DNA of 13,615 nucleotides, from assembly GCA_022706165.1 (NCBI GenBank), contig JAKJDA010000036.1:1-13615 (forward strand), written 5' to 3'. Made by a program: the position numbers and the translations under genes. Positions 7,389 through 13,615 of the stretch are shown here, in pieces (positions within the stretch are counted from its first letter, which is position 1; every line of letters begins with the position of its first letter). Under the pieces are notes generated by a model. The model was not told the DNA's origin. It saw only the letters and a list, made by a program, of their open reading frames with translations, and made no database searches. This DNA comes from Candidatus Hydrogenedentota bacterium (GTDB lineage Bacteria; Hydrogenedentota; Hydrogenedentia; Hydrogenedentales; SLHB01).

Positions 7389-8372
7389 TCACTTCAAGAA
7401 TTCAATATAGGGCCCGAGATAGGGCTTGCCATAAATGACACCCAAACAGATGAGGCCCCAAATCGCGATGTTCGCCAAAAAGGGCTTATCCATCACCACC
7501 GCGCGGCTAGGGCTGCCGCCTTCGTTCAGGTGGTACGAAAGATAGAGATAGCGAAACAGCCCATACATGACCGACGGCACGCTCAAGATCAACATGCGCG
7601 TGTTGAACACGTGAACCGTGCGAGCATCGACGGTGTACAAAATGTAGCAGACCAAGGTGGTGCTCGTGACGATGGCGATCATCTGATCCAAAAACGCCGG
7701 ACTGTAGTGTTCCAGCACCCGCCGGTGGGTGACGGCTCCGTCGGCCAAGGAGATCAATTCGGAACGTCGTTTGACGAACCCCAGGAACAGGGAGATGTTC
7801 AACGTGCACAACAGCAGCCAATAAGAAGGCTCGGTGAAGGTCGCGAAGGCTCCGGCCAAAATGCGCAACAAAAACCCAACAGCGATGAACATCACGTCCA
7901 TGATAACCCAATGCTTGATGTTCCGCGAGTACAAGACGTTGGCGACGATATAGCCCGCAATCACCAGGGCCGCCAAGAGGTTGGTGAAAAAAAACGCAAC
8001 GCCTATCGAGCCGGCAATCAGAACCGCCATCCAAGCAACGGCGAGTTTCGGCTCGACGCGCCCCGCAGGAAGAGGACGCCTGCGTTTTTGGGGATGATTC
8101 CGATCCCGTTCGAGATCGAACAAGTCGTTAACAATATAGACGGCGCTCGAGGCGAGACAAAACGCGACAAAAGCCGCCGACGCTTGCCCAAACCTTTCGG
8201 GGACGAACAGTTCCTTGCCAAAAACAGGCGCGGCAAATACGAAGGCGTTCTTCGTCCACTGATGCCACCGCATCAACTGGAAGAGCAAGCGAATCTGTCT
8301 GAGAAACATGCGTACGTCCACTGCTTGCCCCATCTTGGCGTCTAGATCGGCGCGGCTCCGTCTGCTGTCCAT
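7389..8372 (-). CDS. UbiA-family prenyltransferase, decaprenyl-phosphate phosphoribosyltransferase-like
   Basis: A 327-residue polytopic membrane protein of the UbiA superfamily. The best-matching subgroup is 5-phosphoribose-1-diphosphate:decaprenyl-phosphate phosphoribosyltransferase (DPPR synthase, Rv3806c), which makes the lipid-linked precursor of decaprenyl-phosphoarabinose. Motifs: RWHQWTKNAFVFAAPVF at 35-51; the Mg-diphosphate site NDLFDLERDRNHPQKRRRPLPAGR at 82-105 (N82, D83, D86, D90); LYSRNIKHWVIMDVMFIAVGF with D159; and FLGFVKRRSEL at about 196-206, typical of this subgroup rather than of quinone-making UbiA or MenA. Roughly eight to nine hydrophobic segments follow. The start at 8372 is tentative: its ribosome site (AGGG) is close. 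ATG 8333 and 8309 are alternatives that drop a polar N-terminal stretch. It is first in a minus-strand run with DUF362, the AftB-like transferase and aguAB. The menaquinone operon nearby raises MenA as an alternative, but the motifs do not favour it. Confidence 0.88.
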   Translation of the reverse strand: MDSRRSRADLDAKMGQAVDVRMFLRQIRLLFQLMRWHQWTKNAFVFAAPVFGKELFVPERFGQASAAFVAFCLASSAVYIVNDLFDLERDRNHPQKRRRPLPAGRVEPKLAVAWMAVLIAGSIGVAFFFTNLLAALVIAGYIVANVLYSRNIKHWVIMDVMFIAVGFLLRILAGAFATFTEPSYWLLLCTLNISLFLGFVKRRSELISLADGAVTHRRVLEHYSPAFLDQMIAIVTSTTLVCYILYTVDARTVHVFNTRMLILSVPSVMYGLFRYLYLSYHLNEGGSPSRAVVMDKPFLANIAIWGLICLGVIYGKPYLGPYIEFLK

Positions 8373-8391
8373 TTGCCCTATCGAGGGGCAT

Positions 8392-8403
8392 ATGGTACAC
8401 CAT
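8392..8403. promoter_or_regulatory. Palindrome in the divergent UbiA/GT2 intergenic region
   Basis: ATGGT-AC-ACCAT is a 12-base inverted repeat in the 55-base gap between two divergent genes, where an operator or overlapping promoters would sit. A second small repeat, TGCCC (8374-8378) with GGGCA (8386-8390), overlaps the weak ribosome site of the UbiA-like gene. No convincing -35/-10 pair could be fixed, and short palindromes occur by chance. Confidence 0.25.
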
Positions 8404-8427
8404 CGTAAGGGGAAAGGGAAACTGGAT

Positions 8428-9168
8428 ATGGCAGACAGCCTTGATACGGAATCTCCGCGAGCGACAATGCGTTCCGCGTTGGCGGCTGTGGTTCCATGCT
8501 ATAACGCCGGCGGCCGGGTGCGGCCCGTGCTGGAACGACTTGCCGCCTTTCTCGACCACGTCATTGTCGTGGACGACGGAGGCACGGACGGCCTTCCGGC
8601 GCGCCTGGAAGGGCTCCAGCTACAGGTGGCGACGTTCGCGCAGAACCGAGGCAAAGGCCATGCCCTGCTCGAGGGCTTCCGGTTAGCGCGGGCAATTCCT
8701 GGCGTAGAGGCAGTGGCAACGCTTGACAGCGACGGCCAACACGATCCGCGCGAACTGCCGTCGCTGTACGAAATGTTTCTTCGCGAACGAGCCGACCTAC
8801 TCATCGGATCGCGGACGTTCGACGAACGGCACGTTCCGCTGCGTAGCCGCCTCGGCAACAAATTCACGATCGCCATGACCGGCCTGATCATCGGGCGCCG
8901 CCTGCCCGACACCCAGTCTGGCTACCGCATCCACTCGATCCGGCTCGTTGACCGCATTCTCGACGATGTAACGCCGGGACGATACGAGACGGAAATGGAG
9001 ATTCTCGTGCTGGCGGTGAAACAGGGATTCGCCACGATCGCGGCGCCTATTCAGACAATTTACGAACCGGGCAATACGAGTTCGCATTTCGACGCGTTGC
9101 GGGATTCAGCCCGCATCTGCAAAACGCTTTTGCGCGCTTCGATGCGGTTTCAGCGCCCCTCAACGTAG
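8428..9168 (+). CDS. Family 2 glycosyltransferase, dolichyl-phosphate mannose synthase-like
   Basis: A 246-residue GT2 (GT-A fold) enzyme, probably transferring a sugar from a nucleotide donor to polyprenyl phosphate or another envelope acceptor at the inner face of the membrane. Motifs in order: AVVPCYNAGG at 20-29, VIVVDDGGTDG at 45-55, QNRGKGHALLEGF at 72-84, the metal-binding DSD at 100-102 in LDSDGQHDP, IGSRTFDERHVP, and LPDTQSGYRIH. The protein lacks the C-terminal membrane helices of GtrB-type enzymes, so it is soluble or peripheral. The start at 8428 is preferred because AAAGGGAA at 8413-8420 gives a ribosome site at good spacing. ATG 8392 would extend it and ATG 8467 would trim it to just before the first beta-strand. 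It diverges from the UbiA-like gene and converges on the EAL gene. The donor sugar and acceptor cannot be read from the sequence. Confidence 0.9.
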   Translation: MADSLDTESPRATMRSALAAVVPCYNAGGRVRPVLERLAAFLDHVIVVDDGGTDGLPARLEGLQLQVATFAQNRGKGHALLEGFRLARAIPGVEAVATLDSDGQHDPRELPSLYEMFLRERADLLIGSRTFDERHVPLRSRLGNKFTIAMTGLIIGRRLPDTQSGYRIHSIRLVDRILDDVTPGRYETEMEILVLAVKQGFATIAAPIQTIYEPGNTSSHFDALRDSARICKTLLRASMRFQRPST

Positions 9169-9181
9169 CCCCCGAAACCGC
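9144..9181. terminator. Weak inverted repeat between convergent genes
   Basis: GCGGTTTC (9144-9151) and GAAACCGC (9174-9181) are exact 8-bp inverted arms around a 22-base loop that spans the stop codon of the GT2 gene. It is placed where a bidirectional terminator would be, between GT2 and the converging EAL gene. The loop is long and no T-run follows on either strand, so intrinsic termination is doubtful. Confidence 0.2.
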
Positions 9182-9226
9182 TGTCCCTGTCGGGCGGCGA
9201 TCGTTTCCACCCAGAAAAGAGGGCCG

Positions 9227-10483
9227 CTACGGGGCCGCGCCGGGATCGACCGTGGGAATGAAATCGACGCAGAGAATATACTTGCATCTGTCCGCCGCGC
9301 GGAAAGTCGTCGAGATGGTGCGGCACAACACGCCCGACACGACCGAAATATACGGCTCCGTGACGTAACGCGCCAAACCGGTCTTCAACAAAAACACATA
9401 ATCCTTGTACGAATGGTCCACGCCGCGGTCAGCCGCCTCGAAAATGAAACAACGCGGATCGCGACGGTCACGAGGACTCATAACGGTGCGGGTCACCTGA
9501 ATGCCGTTTTCGTCCAAGGCGTAAATGCTGTCGATCTGCTTGTGTTGCGACACAATATCGTTGAGGTAGACGTCGAAATCCGACCCGGCGGCGTTGGCGA
9601 GAACGCACAAAATGCCGTTGACAATCGCGTCGTAATGCTGGGCCTCGGCCTGCTTCTGGCCAATCTTCTTCACCAGGTATTCCCGGAACGTTCCGCCCAA
9701 ATGGATGGTTTGCTCCTTGGCCAACTGGATGGCGTTGTCGTTGATGGATGTCGGATGCCCCAGGAAAAATCCCTGAAGAATGTCGGCATTGATATCGAGA
9801 CAGAAAAGGGCCTCCTGCTCGGTTTCCACGCCTTCCCCGACCGCCAACGCGCCGATCTGATGGGCGAGGTTGACAAGGGAACGGAACACCTCCTGCTTGT
9901 GATAGAGCCGGTCTATCTCCGCCACGAGCGACCGGTCTATCTTGAGCAAATCAGGCTTGAGCACCGCAACGCGCTCGAGATTGGAATGACCGGAACCAAT
10001 ATCGTCAAGGGCGATCAGAAATCCGCTTCGCCGGCAAACCTCCACGAATTGGATCAAGGCGTTCATGTCATGAACCGACGATTCGCGAATTTCCAAAACG
10101 ATATTGGCGGGATTGAGGTCGAAACGATTCACTTCCGTCACCAGCCTGGCGGCCCCGGCGATCCCGTCGTCGATAATCTGGGTATCGAAATTCACGAACA
10201 GCGTGGAGTCAAGATGCCCTTGGAAATGACGGGCATAGGTTTCAAGGGCCCGGGCGCGGCAGTGTTCATCCCACTCGGCCGACTGGCCCTTGCGAGCCGC
10301 ATAATCGAACAATTGCATTGGGGGCACGGGATCGCCCGTGACCGGATGATACGGACGCAACAAGGCCTCAAAACCGACGATCCGCCCCTGCTTGGCAGAA
10401 CAAATGGGCTGGTAGTGCGTTTCCAGCAAATCCTGCTGGATAATGGCCTCGATTACGTCATCGTCCAGAGGCTTATACGGCAT
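9227..10483 (-). CDS. EAL-domain c-di-GMP phosphodiesterase with C-terminal Cache/PDC-like sensor (YkuI-like)
   Basis: A 418-residue protein predicted to linearise cyclic di-GMP to pGpG. The EAL domain (about 10-250) keeps every residue usually needed: Glu39 in FEALLR, Asn99 in FVNFD, Glu131 in LEIRE, the Asp160-Asp161 pair in DDIGSGHSN, Lys181 in LKIDRS, Glu217 in GEGVE and Gln237 in LQGFFLG. It is therefore probably active rather than a degenerate binder. A helical linker (about 250-300) leads to a C-terminal domain (about 305-412), including IDSIYALDENGIQVT and TEPYISVVSGVLCRTIS, that looks like a Cache/PDC sensor fold. The order matches Bacillus YkuI (EAL plus YkuI_C, about 407 aa). No signal peptide or membrane segment is seen, so the sensor would be cytoplasmic. 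The start at 10483 has a GGGGA-type ribosome site. It is transcribed alone, divergent from the menaquinone operon. No diguanylate cyclase (GGDEF) gene is in the window. Confidence 0.92.
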   Translation of the reverse strand: MPYKPLDDDVIEAIIQQDLLETHYQPICSAKQGRIVGFEALLRPYHPVTGDPVPPMQLFDYAARKGQSAEWDEHCRARALETYARHFQGHLDSTLFVNFDTQIIDDGIAGAARLVTEVNRFDLNPANIVLEIRESSVHDMNALIQFVEVCRRSGFLIALDDIGSGHSNLERVAVLKPDLLKIDRSLVAEIDRLYHKQEVFRSLVNLAHQIGALAVGEGVETEQEALFCLDINADILQGFFLGHPTSINDNAIQLAKEQTIHLGGTFREYLVKKIGQKQAEAQHYDAIVNGILCVLANAAGSDFDVYLNDIVSQHKQIDSIYALDENGIQVTRTVMSPRDRRDPRCFIFEAADRGVDHSYKDYVFLLKTGLARYVTEPYISVVSGVLCRTISTTFRAADRCKYILCVDFIPTVDPGAAP

Positions 10484-10554
10484 AATATCCCCGCTCCGCG
10501 CTTATACGACCCTTCGCAACGCCCCCTACACTCCTGCTGACGAAGTAGAGTTTA

Positions 10555-10564
10555 GCACTAGTGC
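10555..10564. promoter_or_regulatory. 10-bp perfect palindrome in the EAL/menG divergent region
   Basis: GCACTAGTGC is self-complementary and sits mid-way in the roughly 210-base gap between the EAL gene and menG, about 70 bases upstream of the EAL start. A TATAAG hexamer on the minus strand (10501-10506) lies between it and the EAL gene, but no clear -35 box accompanies it. An operator is possible but unproven. Confidence 0.22.
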
Positions 10565-10606
10565 CCACCCGATTTCATATCGAAAAGAAAGGAAGAGAAC
10601 GGGCGA

Positions 10607-10630
10607 CGCCGCGCAAAAGCGCAAAAGGCG
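10607..10630 (+). repeat. Hairpin with tandem GCGCAAAA units upstream of menG
   Basis: The stretch holds two tandem GCGCAAAA units (10611-10626) flanked by CGCC (10607-10610) and GGCG (10627-10630). The arms CGCCGCGC and GCGC plus GGCG can form a stem with a four-base AAAA loop and a four-base AAAA bulge. There is no T-run after it, so it is not an intrinsic terminator. It lies just upstream of a possible promoter of the men operon. Confidence 0.4.
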
Positions 10631-10632
10631 AT

Positions 10633-10662
10633 TTGCAGGACGATGCGATCTTCACCTACTCT
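10633..10662 (+). promoter_or_regulatory. Possible sigma-70-like promoter of the men operon
   Basis: TTGCAG (10633-10638) and TACTCT (10657-10662) are separated by 18 bases, a weak match to the -35/-10 consensus. Transcription would begin near 10670, leaving a leader of about 25 bases that contains the GAGGA ribosome site before the GTG at 10695. This fits the start chosen for menG but rests on loose consensus. Confidence 0.25.
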
Positions 10663-10682
10663 GATAGCCTATGCAGAAACAC

Positions 10683-10687
10683 GAGGA
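10683..10687 (+). promoter_or_regulatory. Ribosome binding site deciding the menG start (GTG 10695)
   Basis: GAGGA lies exactly 7 bases before an in-frame GTG at 10695. The upstream ATG at 10671 has no Shine-Dalgarno before it (its upstream bases are a run like CTCTGATAGCCT). The GTG is therefore the better start even though it gives a slightly shorter protein. Confidence 0.55.
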
Positions 10688-10694
10688 ATGCGAA

Positions 10695-11423
10695 GTGCAT
10701 GAAACGCCATCCCGACCGACGCAAACGCCGCCGCGCGACACGTCATGGCGAATGTTTGACACAATCGCCGGCCGGTACGACGCGCTGAATCGTCTGCTGT
10801 CATTTCGGCGCGACGTGGCGTGGCGGCGCATGCTGGCAAACCTGTTGCCGCCCGGCGATCATTTGCGCACGCTCGATCTCGCCACCGGCACCGCGGACGT
10901 CTTGCTGGCCCTGAAACGCTTCAATCCGCGCGTCGCGTCCGGCGTGGGCGTCGATATGTCGCGCAACATGCTCCGCCATGCCAAGGACAAGATCGCCGCA
11001 CGGGGCTTGTCCGACGCGTTACGCCTTGTTCGCAGCAACGGCGTATGCATGGGCCTCGCAGACGCCTCGTTCGACGCGGTCACTATCTCCTTCGGCATCC
11101 GCAACATGCCGGACGCGCTCGCGACGCTCCACGAGATTCGCCGTGTGCTGCGGCCCGGCGGACGCGCCTTGATCCTCGAATTCGCGTTGCCAAAGAGCAA
11201 CGTCATGCGCGCACTGCACCTGTTCTACCTGCGCCACGCTCTCCCGCATATCGGGGGGCTGGTTTCGGGCAATTTCGCTGCGTACCGATATCTCAACACG
11301 ACCATCGAAACCTTTCCGTACGGCGAAGAATTCTGCGCGCTCATGCGCGAGGCGGGCTTCCGCAGCGTTGTCGCGCACACGCTGACGTTCGGCGCGGCGA
11401 ATCTCTACCAGGGGGACGCATGA
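10695..11423 (+). CDS. menG: Demethylmenaquinone methyltransferase (UbiE/MenG family)
   Basis: A 242-residue class I SAM-dependent methyltransferase that methylates demethylmenaquinone, the last step of menaquinone synthesis. Family signatures are FDTIAGRYDALNRLLSF near the N terminus, WRRML, SAM-binding motif I LDLATGTAD at about 60-68, GVDMSRNML, the FDAVTISFGIRNMPD block (motif II region, about 126-140), VLRPGGRALILEFALP, and an aromatic C-terminal part with YRYLNTTIETFP. The length matches UbiE/MenG (230-250). GTG 10695 is chosen for its well-spaced GAGGA; ATG 10671 would add eight residues. The stop overlaps the menF start as ATGA. Because menF and menD follow directly, the menaquinone role is favoured over ubiquinone, although UbiE enzymes can serve both. 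It is first in the operon, diverging from the EAL phosphodiesterase gene. Confidence 0.94.
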   Translation: MHETPSRPTQTPPRDTSWRMFDTIAGRYDALNRLLSFRRDVAWRRMLANLLPPGDHLRTLDLATGTADVLLALKRFNPRVASGVGVDMSRNMLRHAKDKIAARGLSDALRLVRSNGVCMGLADASFDAVTISFGIRNMPDALATLHEIRRVLRPGGRALILEFALPKSNVMRALHLFYLRHALPHIGGLVSGNFAAYRYLNTTIETFPYGEEFCALMREAGFRSVVAHTLTFGAANLYQGDA

Positions 11424-12844
11424 CCGGTCACCCAGAGATGCGCCCGTCACCGGAAGCCTATGCACAGGCCCTTCTCGCCCCCGAGCAGGTAAGGCCCGTA
11501 TTGGCGGCTCTCATCGAGCAAACGTTGGATGGCCTTGAAGCGCGTGGCACAGCGCACGCATGGCGCATCGAGGCTCCGGTGCAACCGATCGATCCCGTGG
11601 AATGGCTCGCCGCGCAGGAGGCGCCGGTCAAGGTCTACTGGGCCGATCGCGCCGGACGTTTTCGCGTCGCAGGCGTGCATGCCGCGGATCGCATGGCGTG
11701 CGCCCATGCCGACGAGACCGCAGATATCTTCCGCCGCATCGCAACACGCGTCGCCTCCGGTCACCCCAATCTGCGATATTTCGGCGGCCTTCGCTTCTCC
11801 GATCAGGGGCAACGCGACGCCACGTGGGAACCATTCGGCTATGCGTCATTCGTGCTGCCGCGATTCGAGTTGTTGACCCACGGCGACCAGTCCTATCTTG
11901 CCTGCAATCTTTTCATCGATCGCGACACATCGCCCGAAACCCTCCTCGACGAGACCCTGGCCGCGCTCGATGCATTGTCGTTCTCGCCCGCGCCATGGCC
12001 CGCATCGAACATTCGCATTCTCGCGCGCGGCGATGCGCCGGATTCCTCGCTCTGGAACGAAGCCGTTGCGCACACGCTTCGGCGCATCCGCAAAAACGAC
12101 GCGGCCAAAGTCGTATTGGCGCGCGCGACGCGCTTCTCCTTCGATGCCCCGCCGCACCCCTTGGCGTTCATGGCGCGGCTTACGGCGCTGCCGTCGCGCG
12201 CATACCGCTTCCTCTATCAGCCCCAGCCGGGCGTTGCGTTTCTGGGCGCTTCCCCGGAACGGCTGTATTCGCGACACATGCGGCATATCGAGAGCGAAGC
12301 GGTCGCGGGAACGCGTCCTCGCGGCGCCACGCCAGAAACCGACGGCGCATTGGGCGAAGCGCTGCGCGCCAGCGACAAGGAACAGCGCGAGCATGCCTTC
12401 GTCGCAAAAGCCGTCCATGCCGCGCTGCAATCGTTATGTTCGGCGGTGCATTCCGATGCCGCGCCGACAGTGCTGCATCTGCCCAATTGCCAGCACCTGT
12501 ATCGCCGGTTCGAAGGTTTCCTCGACACCCGCGACGACGAAGCCATCCTGCGCGCGTTGCATCCCACCCCCGCGGTCGGCGGCGCGCCCACCGACCGGGC
12601 CTGCGCGATCATTGCGGAAGTGGAACCCTTCGACCGGGGGTGGTACGCTGGCCCAGTTGGATACATCGGATGTGACAACGCCGAATTTGCCGTGGCGATC
12701 CGGTCCGGTCTCGTCGAAAACGACACGGTAACGCTGTTTACCGGCGCGGGCATTGTCGAAGGATCGGACGCCCATGCGGAGTGGGACGAATTGGAGAACA
12801 AAATGGGCGCGTTTCGAAGCGCGTTGGAAGACCATGCCGACTGA
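11420..12844 (+). CDS. menF: Isochorismate synthase
   Basis: A 474-residue chorismate-utilising enzyme converting chorismate to isochorismate, the entry step of classical menaquinone synthesis. The C-terminal chorismate-binding domain holds the probable general-base Lys230 in AAKVVLAR, LGASPERLYSR at 276-285, EAVAGTRPRG at 293-302, KEQREHAFV, LHPTPAVGGAPT at 380-391, FDRGWYAGPVGYIG and FTGAGIVEGSDAHAEWDELENK. Isochorismate-type synthases share this set. No glutamine-amidotransferase partner, which anthranilate or aminodeoxychorismate synthase would need, is present. The N-terminal 200 residues are more variable, as usual for MenF/EntC. The start at 11420 overlaps the menG stop by four bases and follows AGGGGGA, a fair ribosome site. 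The 3' end overlaps menD by 11 bases, indicating translational coupling. A siderophore or salicylate role (EntC) is possible in principle but the neighbours argue for menaquinone. Confidence 0.95.
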   Translation: MTGHPEMRPSPEAYAQALLAPEQVRPVLAALIEQTLDGLEARGTAHAWRIEAPVQPIDPVEWLAAQEAPVKVYWADRAGRFRVAGVHAADRMACAHADETADIFRRIATRVASGHPNLRYFGGLRFSDQGQRDATWEPFGYASFVLPRFELLTHGDQSYLACNLFIDRDTSPETLLDETLAALDALSFSPAPWPASNIRILARGDAPDSSLWNEAVAHTLRRIRKNDAAKVVLARATRFSFDAPPHPLAFMARLTALPSRAYRFLYQPQPGVAFLGASPERLYSRHMRHIESEAVAGTRPRGATPETDGALGEALRASDKEQREHAFVAKAVHAALQSLCSAVHSDAAPTVLHLPNCQHLYRRFEGFLDTRDDEAILRALHPTPAVGGAPTDRACAIIAEVEPFDRGWYAGPVGYIGCDNAEFAVAIRSGLVENDTVTLFTGAGIVEGSDAHAEWDELENKMGAFRSALEDHAD

Positions 12845-13615
12845 AGCGGGAATGTGGAACCTTGCATGGGCGGAGTGGTTGATTGAGGAACTCGTCCGTC
12901 AGGGCGTGGGGGCTTTCTTTATCTCGCCGGGATCGCGATCGGCCCCCCTGACGGCCGCGGCGGCGCGCAATCCACGCGCGCGGACATTCGTCCACTTCGA
13001 CGAACGCGGCGCCGGCTTCGCGGCAGTCGGCTTTGCCAAGGCCGCGGGACGTCCCGCAGCCCTCATCGGCACATCGGGCACGGCGGCGGCAAACTACTTT
13101 CCCGCCATCGTTGAAGCGTCCCAGTCCCACACGCCCCTCCTGATCATCACGGCCGATCGTCCGTCGGAACTGATCGACGCCGGAGCAAACCAAACGATCG
13201 ACCAAACACGGCTGTACGGCGCATACCCGCGGTGGCGCGCCGATATGCCATGTCCCTCACCGGACGTTCCTGCGGAATATGTGTTAACGACCGCCGCGCA
13301 AGCCGTCTACCGCGCCACGCGCCCTCCCGCCGGGCCCGTGCATCTGAACTGCCGGTTCCGCGAACCGCTGTTGCCGGACACGCCCCTGTCTACTCCCGCT
13401 TCCCTCGAAACCTGGGCATCACAGGGGCTGCCCTACACGCACTACCCTGCGGCGCCGCAGCACCCCTCGGACGCAGCGCTGGATGCACTGCAATCGGCAA
13501 TTGCCCCCGCGCGACGCGGACTGCTCATCGTGGGCGCGTTGAACTCCCGCTCCGAACGCGATGCCGTGCGCGAAGTGGCGCAAGCGCTGAACTGGCCCAC
13601 CTTCGCCGATAGTAC
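12834..13615 (+). CDS. menD: SEPHCHC synthase MenD, N-terminal part (3' end outside window)
   Basis: The first 260 or so residues of 2-succinyl-5-enolpyruvyl-6-hydroxy-3-cyclohexene-1-carboxylate synthase. This thiamine-diphosphate enzyme joins 2-oxoglutarate-derived succinic semialdehyde to isochorismate. The frame is open from ATG 12834 to the window edge with no stop. Motifs: ISPGSRSAPLT at 30-40, HFDERGAGFAAVGFAKA with the ThDP-activating Glu57, IGTSGTAAANYFPAIVEAS, and TADRPSELIDAGANQTIDQ, the family hallmark. The full protein is normally about 550-600 residues, so under half is present; the ThDP-binding GDG motif and the remaining substrate residues lie downstream. The start overlaps menF by 11 bases, with GGAAG just upstream; ATG 12852 is a possible shorter start. 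The remaining men genes (menH, menC, menB, menE, menA) may follow beyond the edge. Confidence 0.95.
   Translation, partial: MPTEAGMWNLAWAEWLIEELVRQGVGAFFISPGSRSAPLTAAAARNPRARTFVHFDERGAGFAAVGFAKAAGRPAALIGTSGTAAANYFPAIVEASQSHTPLLIITADRPSELIDAGANQTIDQTRLYGAYPRWRADMPCPSPDVPAEYVLTTAAQAVYRATRPPAGPVHLNCRFREPLLPDTPLSTPASLETWASQGLPYTHYPAAPQHPSDAALDALQSAIAPARRGLLIVGALNSRSERDAVREVAQALNWPTFADS

Noticed and set aside
6054..8345. 763-codon open frame on the + strand
   Set aside because: It runs antisense through the DUF362 and UbiA-like genes, both clearly real by motif. Its translation is rich in His, Asp, Gln and Arg with no recognisable domain, as expected when GC-rich coding DNA is read from the other strand.
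10820..11419. Upstream extension of the menF frame to 674 codons
   Set aside because: It overlaps menG and encodes Arg-rich, family-unlike sequence. The ATGA overlap and ribosome site place the menF start at 11420.
11560..12675. 371-codon open frame on the + strand in the menF region
   Set aside because: Out-of-frame shadow of menF with extreme Arg and Ala content and no motif.

Overview
The window reads as chromosomal DNA from a free-living, probably Gram-negative bacterium of moderately high GC. Coding is dense, genes overlap, and non-coding gaps are short. No plasmid, phage, transposon, CRISPR, tRNA or rRNA signal was seen. A menaquinone operon, a dTDP-rhamnose gene, polyprenyl-phosphate sugar enzymes and c-di-GMP turnover would suit an uncultured PVC-like or Hydrogenedentota-like lineage. 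That placement is a guess from gene content and needs a phylogeny.

Layout. (1) On + from the left edge: the 3' end of dTDP-glucose 4,6-dehydratase (rmlB/rfbB), overlapped by an orphan soluble histidine kinase with three PAS domains (288-2078). (2) On -, 8372 down to 2124, a tight five-gene run, read in order of transcription: a UbiA-family prenyltransferase resembling decaprenyl-phosphate phosphoribosyltransferase; a DUF362 protein; an AftB-like GT-C membrane glycosyltransferase split by one frameshift in an 8-G run; agmatine deiminase (aguA); N-carbamoylputrescine amidase (aguB). (3) On +, diverging from that run: a GT2 glycosyltransferase (8428-9168). (4) On -: a YkuI-like EAL phosphodiesterase with a C-terminal Cache/PDC-like sensor (9227-10483). 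(5) On + to the right edge: an overlapping menaquinone operon, menG-menF-menD, with menD cut off by the window end.

How they fit together. The UbiA-like enzyme and the GT-C protein parallel the mycobacterial neighbours Rv3806c (phosphoribosyl transfer to decaprenyl phosphate) and Rv3805c (AftB, a decaprenyl-phosphoarabinose-dependent transferase). This suggests a lipid-linked pentose pathway for a cell-surface glycan. The GT2 enzyme and RmlB would supply other sugars. AguA and AguB convert agmatine to putrescine. MenF and MenD perform the first two committed steps of menaquinone synthesis, and MenG the final methylation.

Most worth checking: the G8-tract frameshift, the DPPR-synthase/DUF362/AftB-like cluster, and a perfect 13-bp inverted repeat buried inside the histidine kinase gene.
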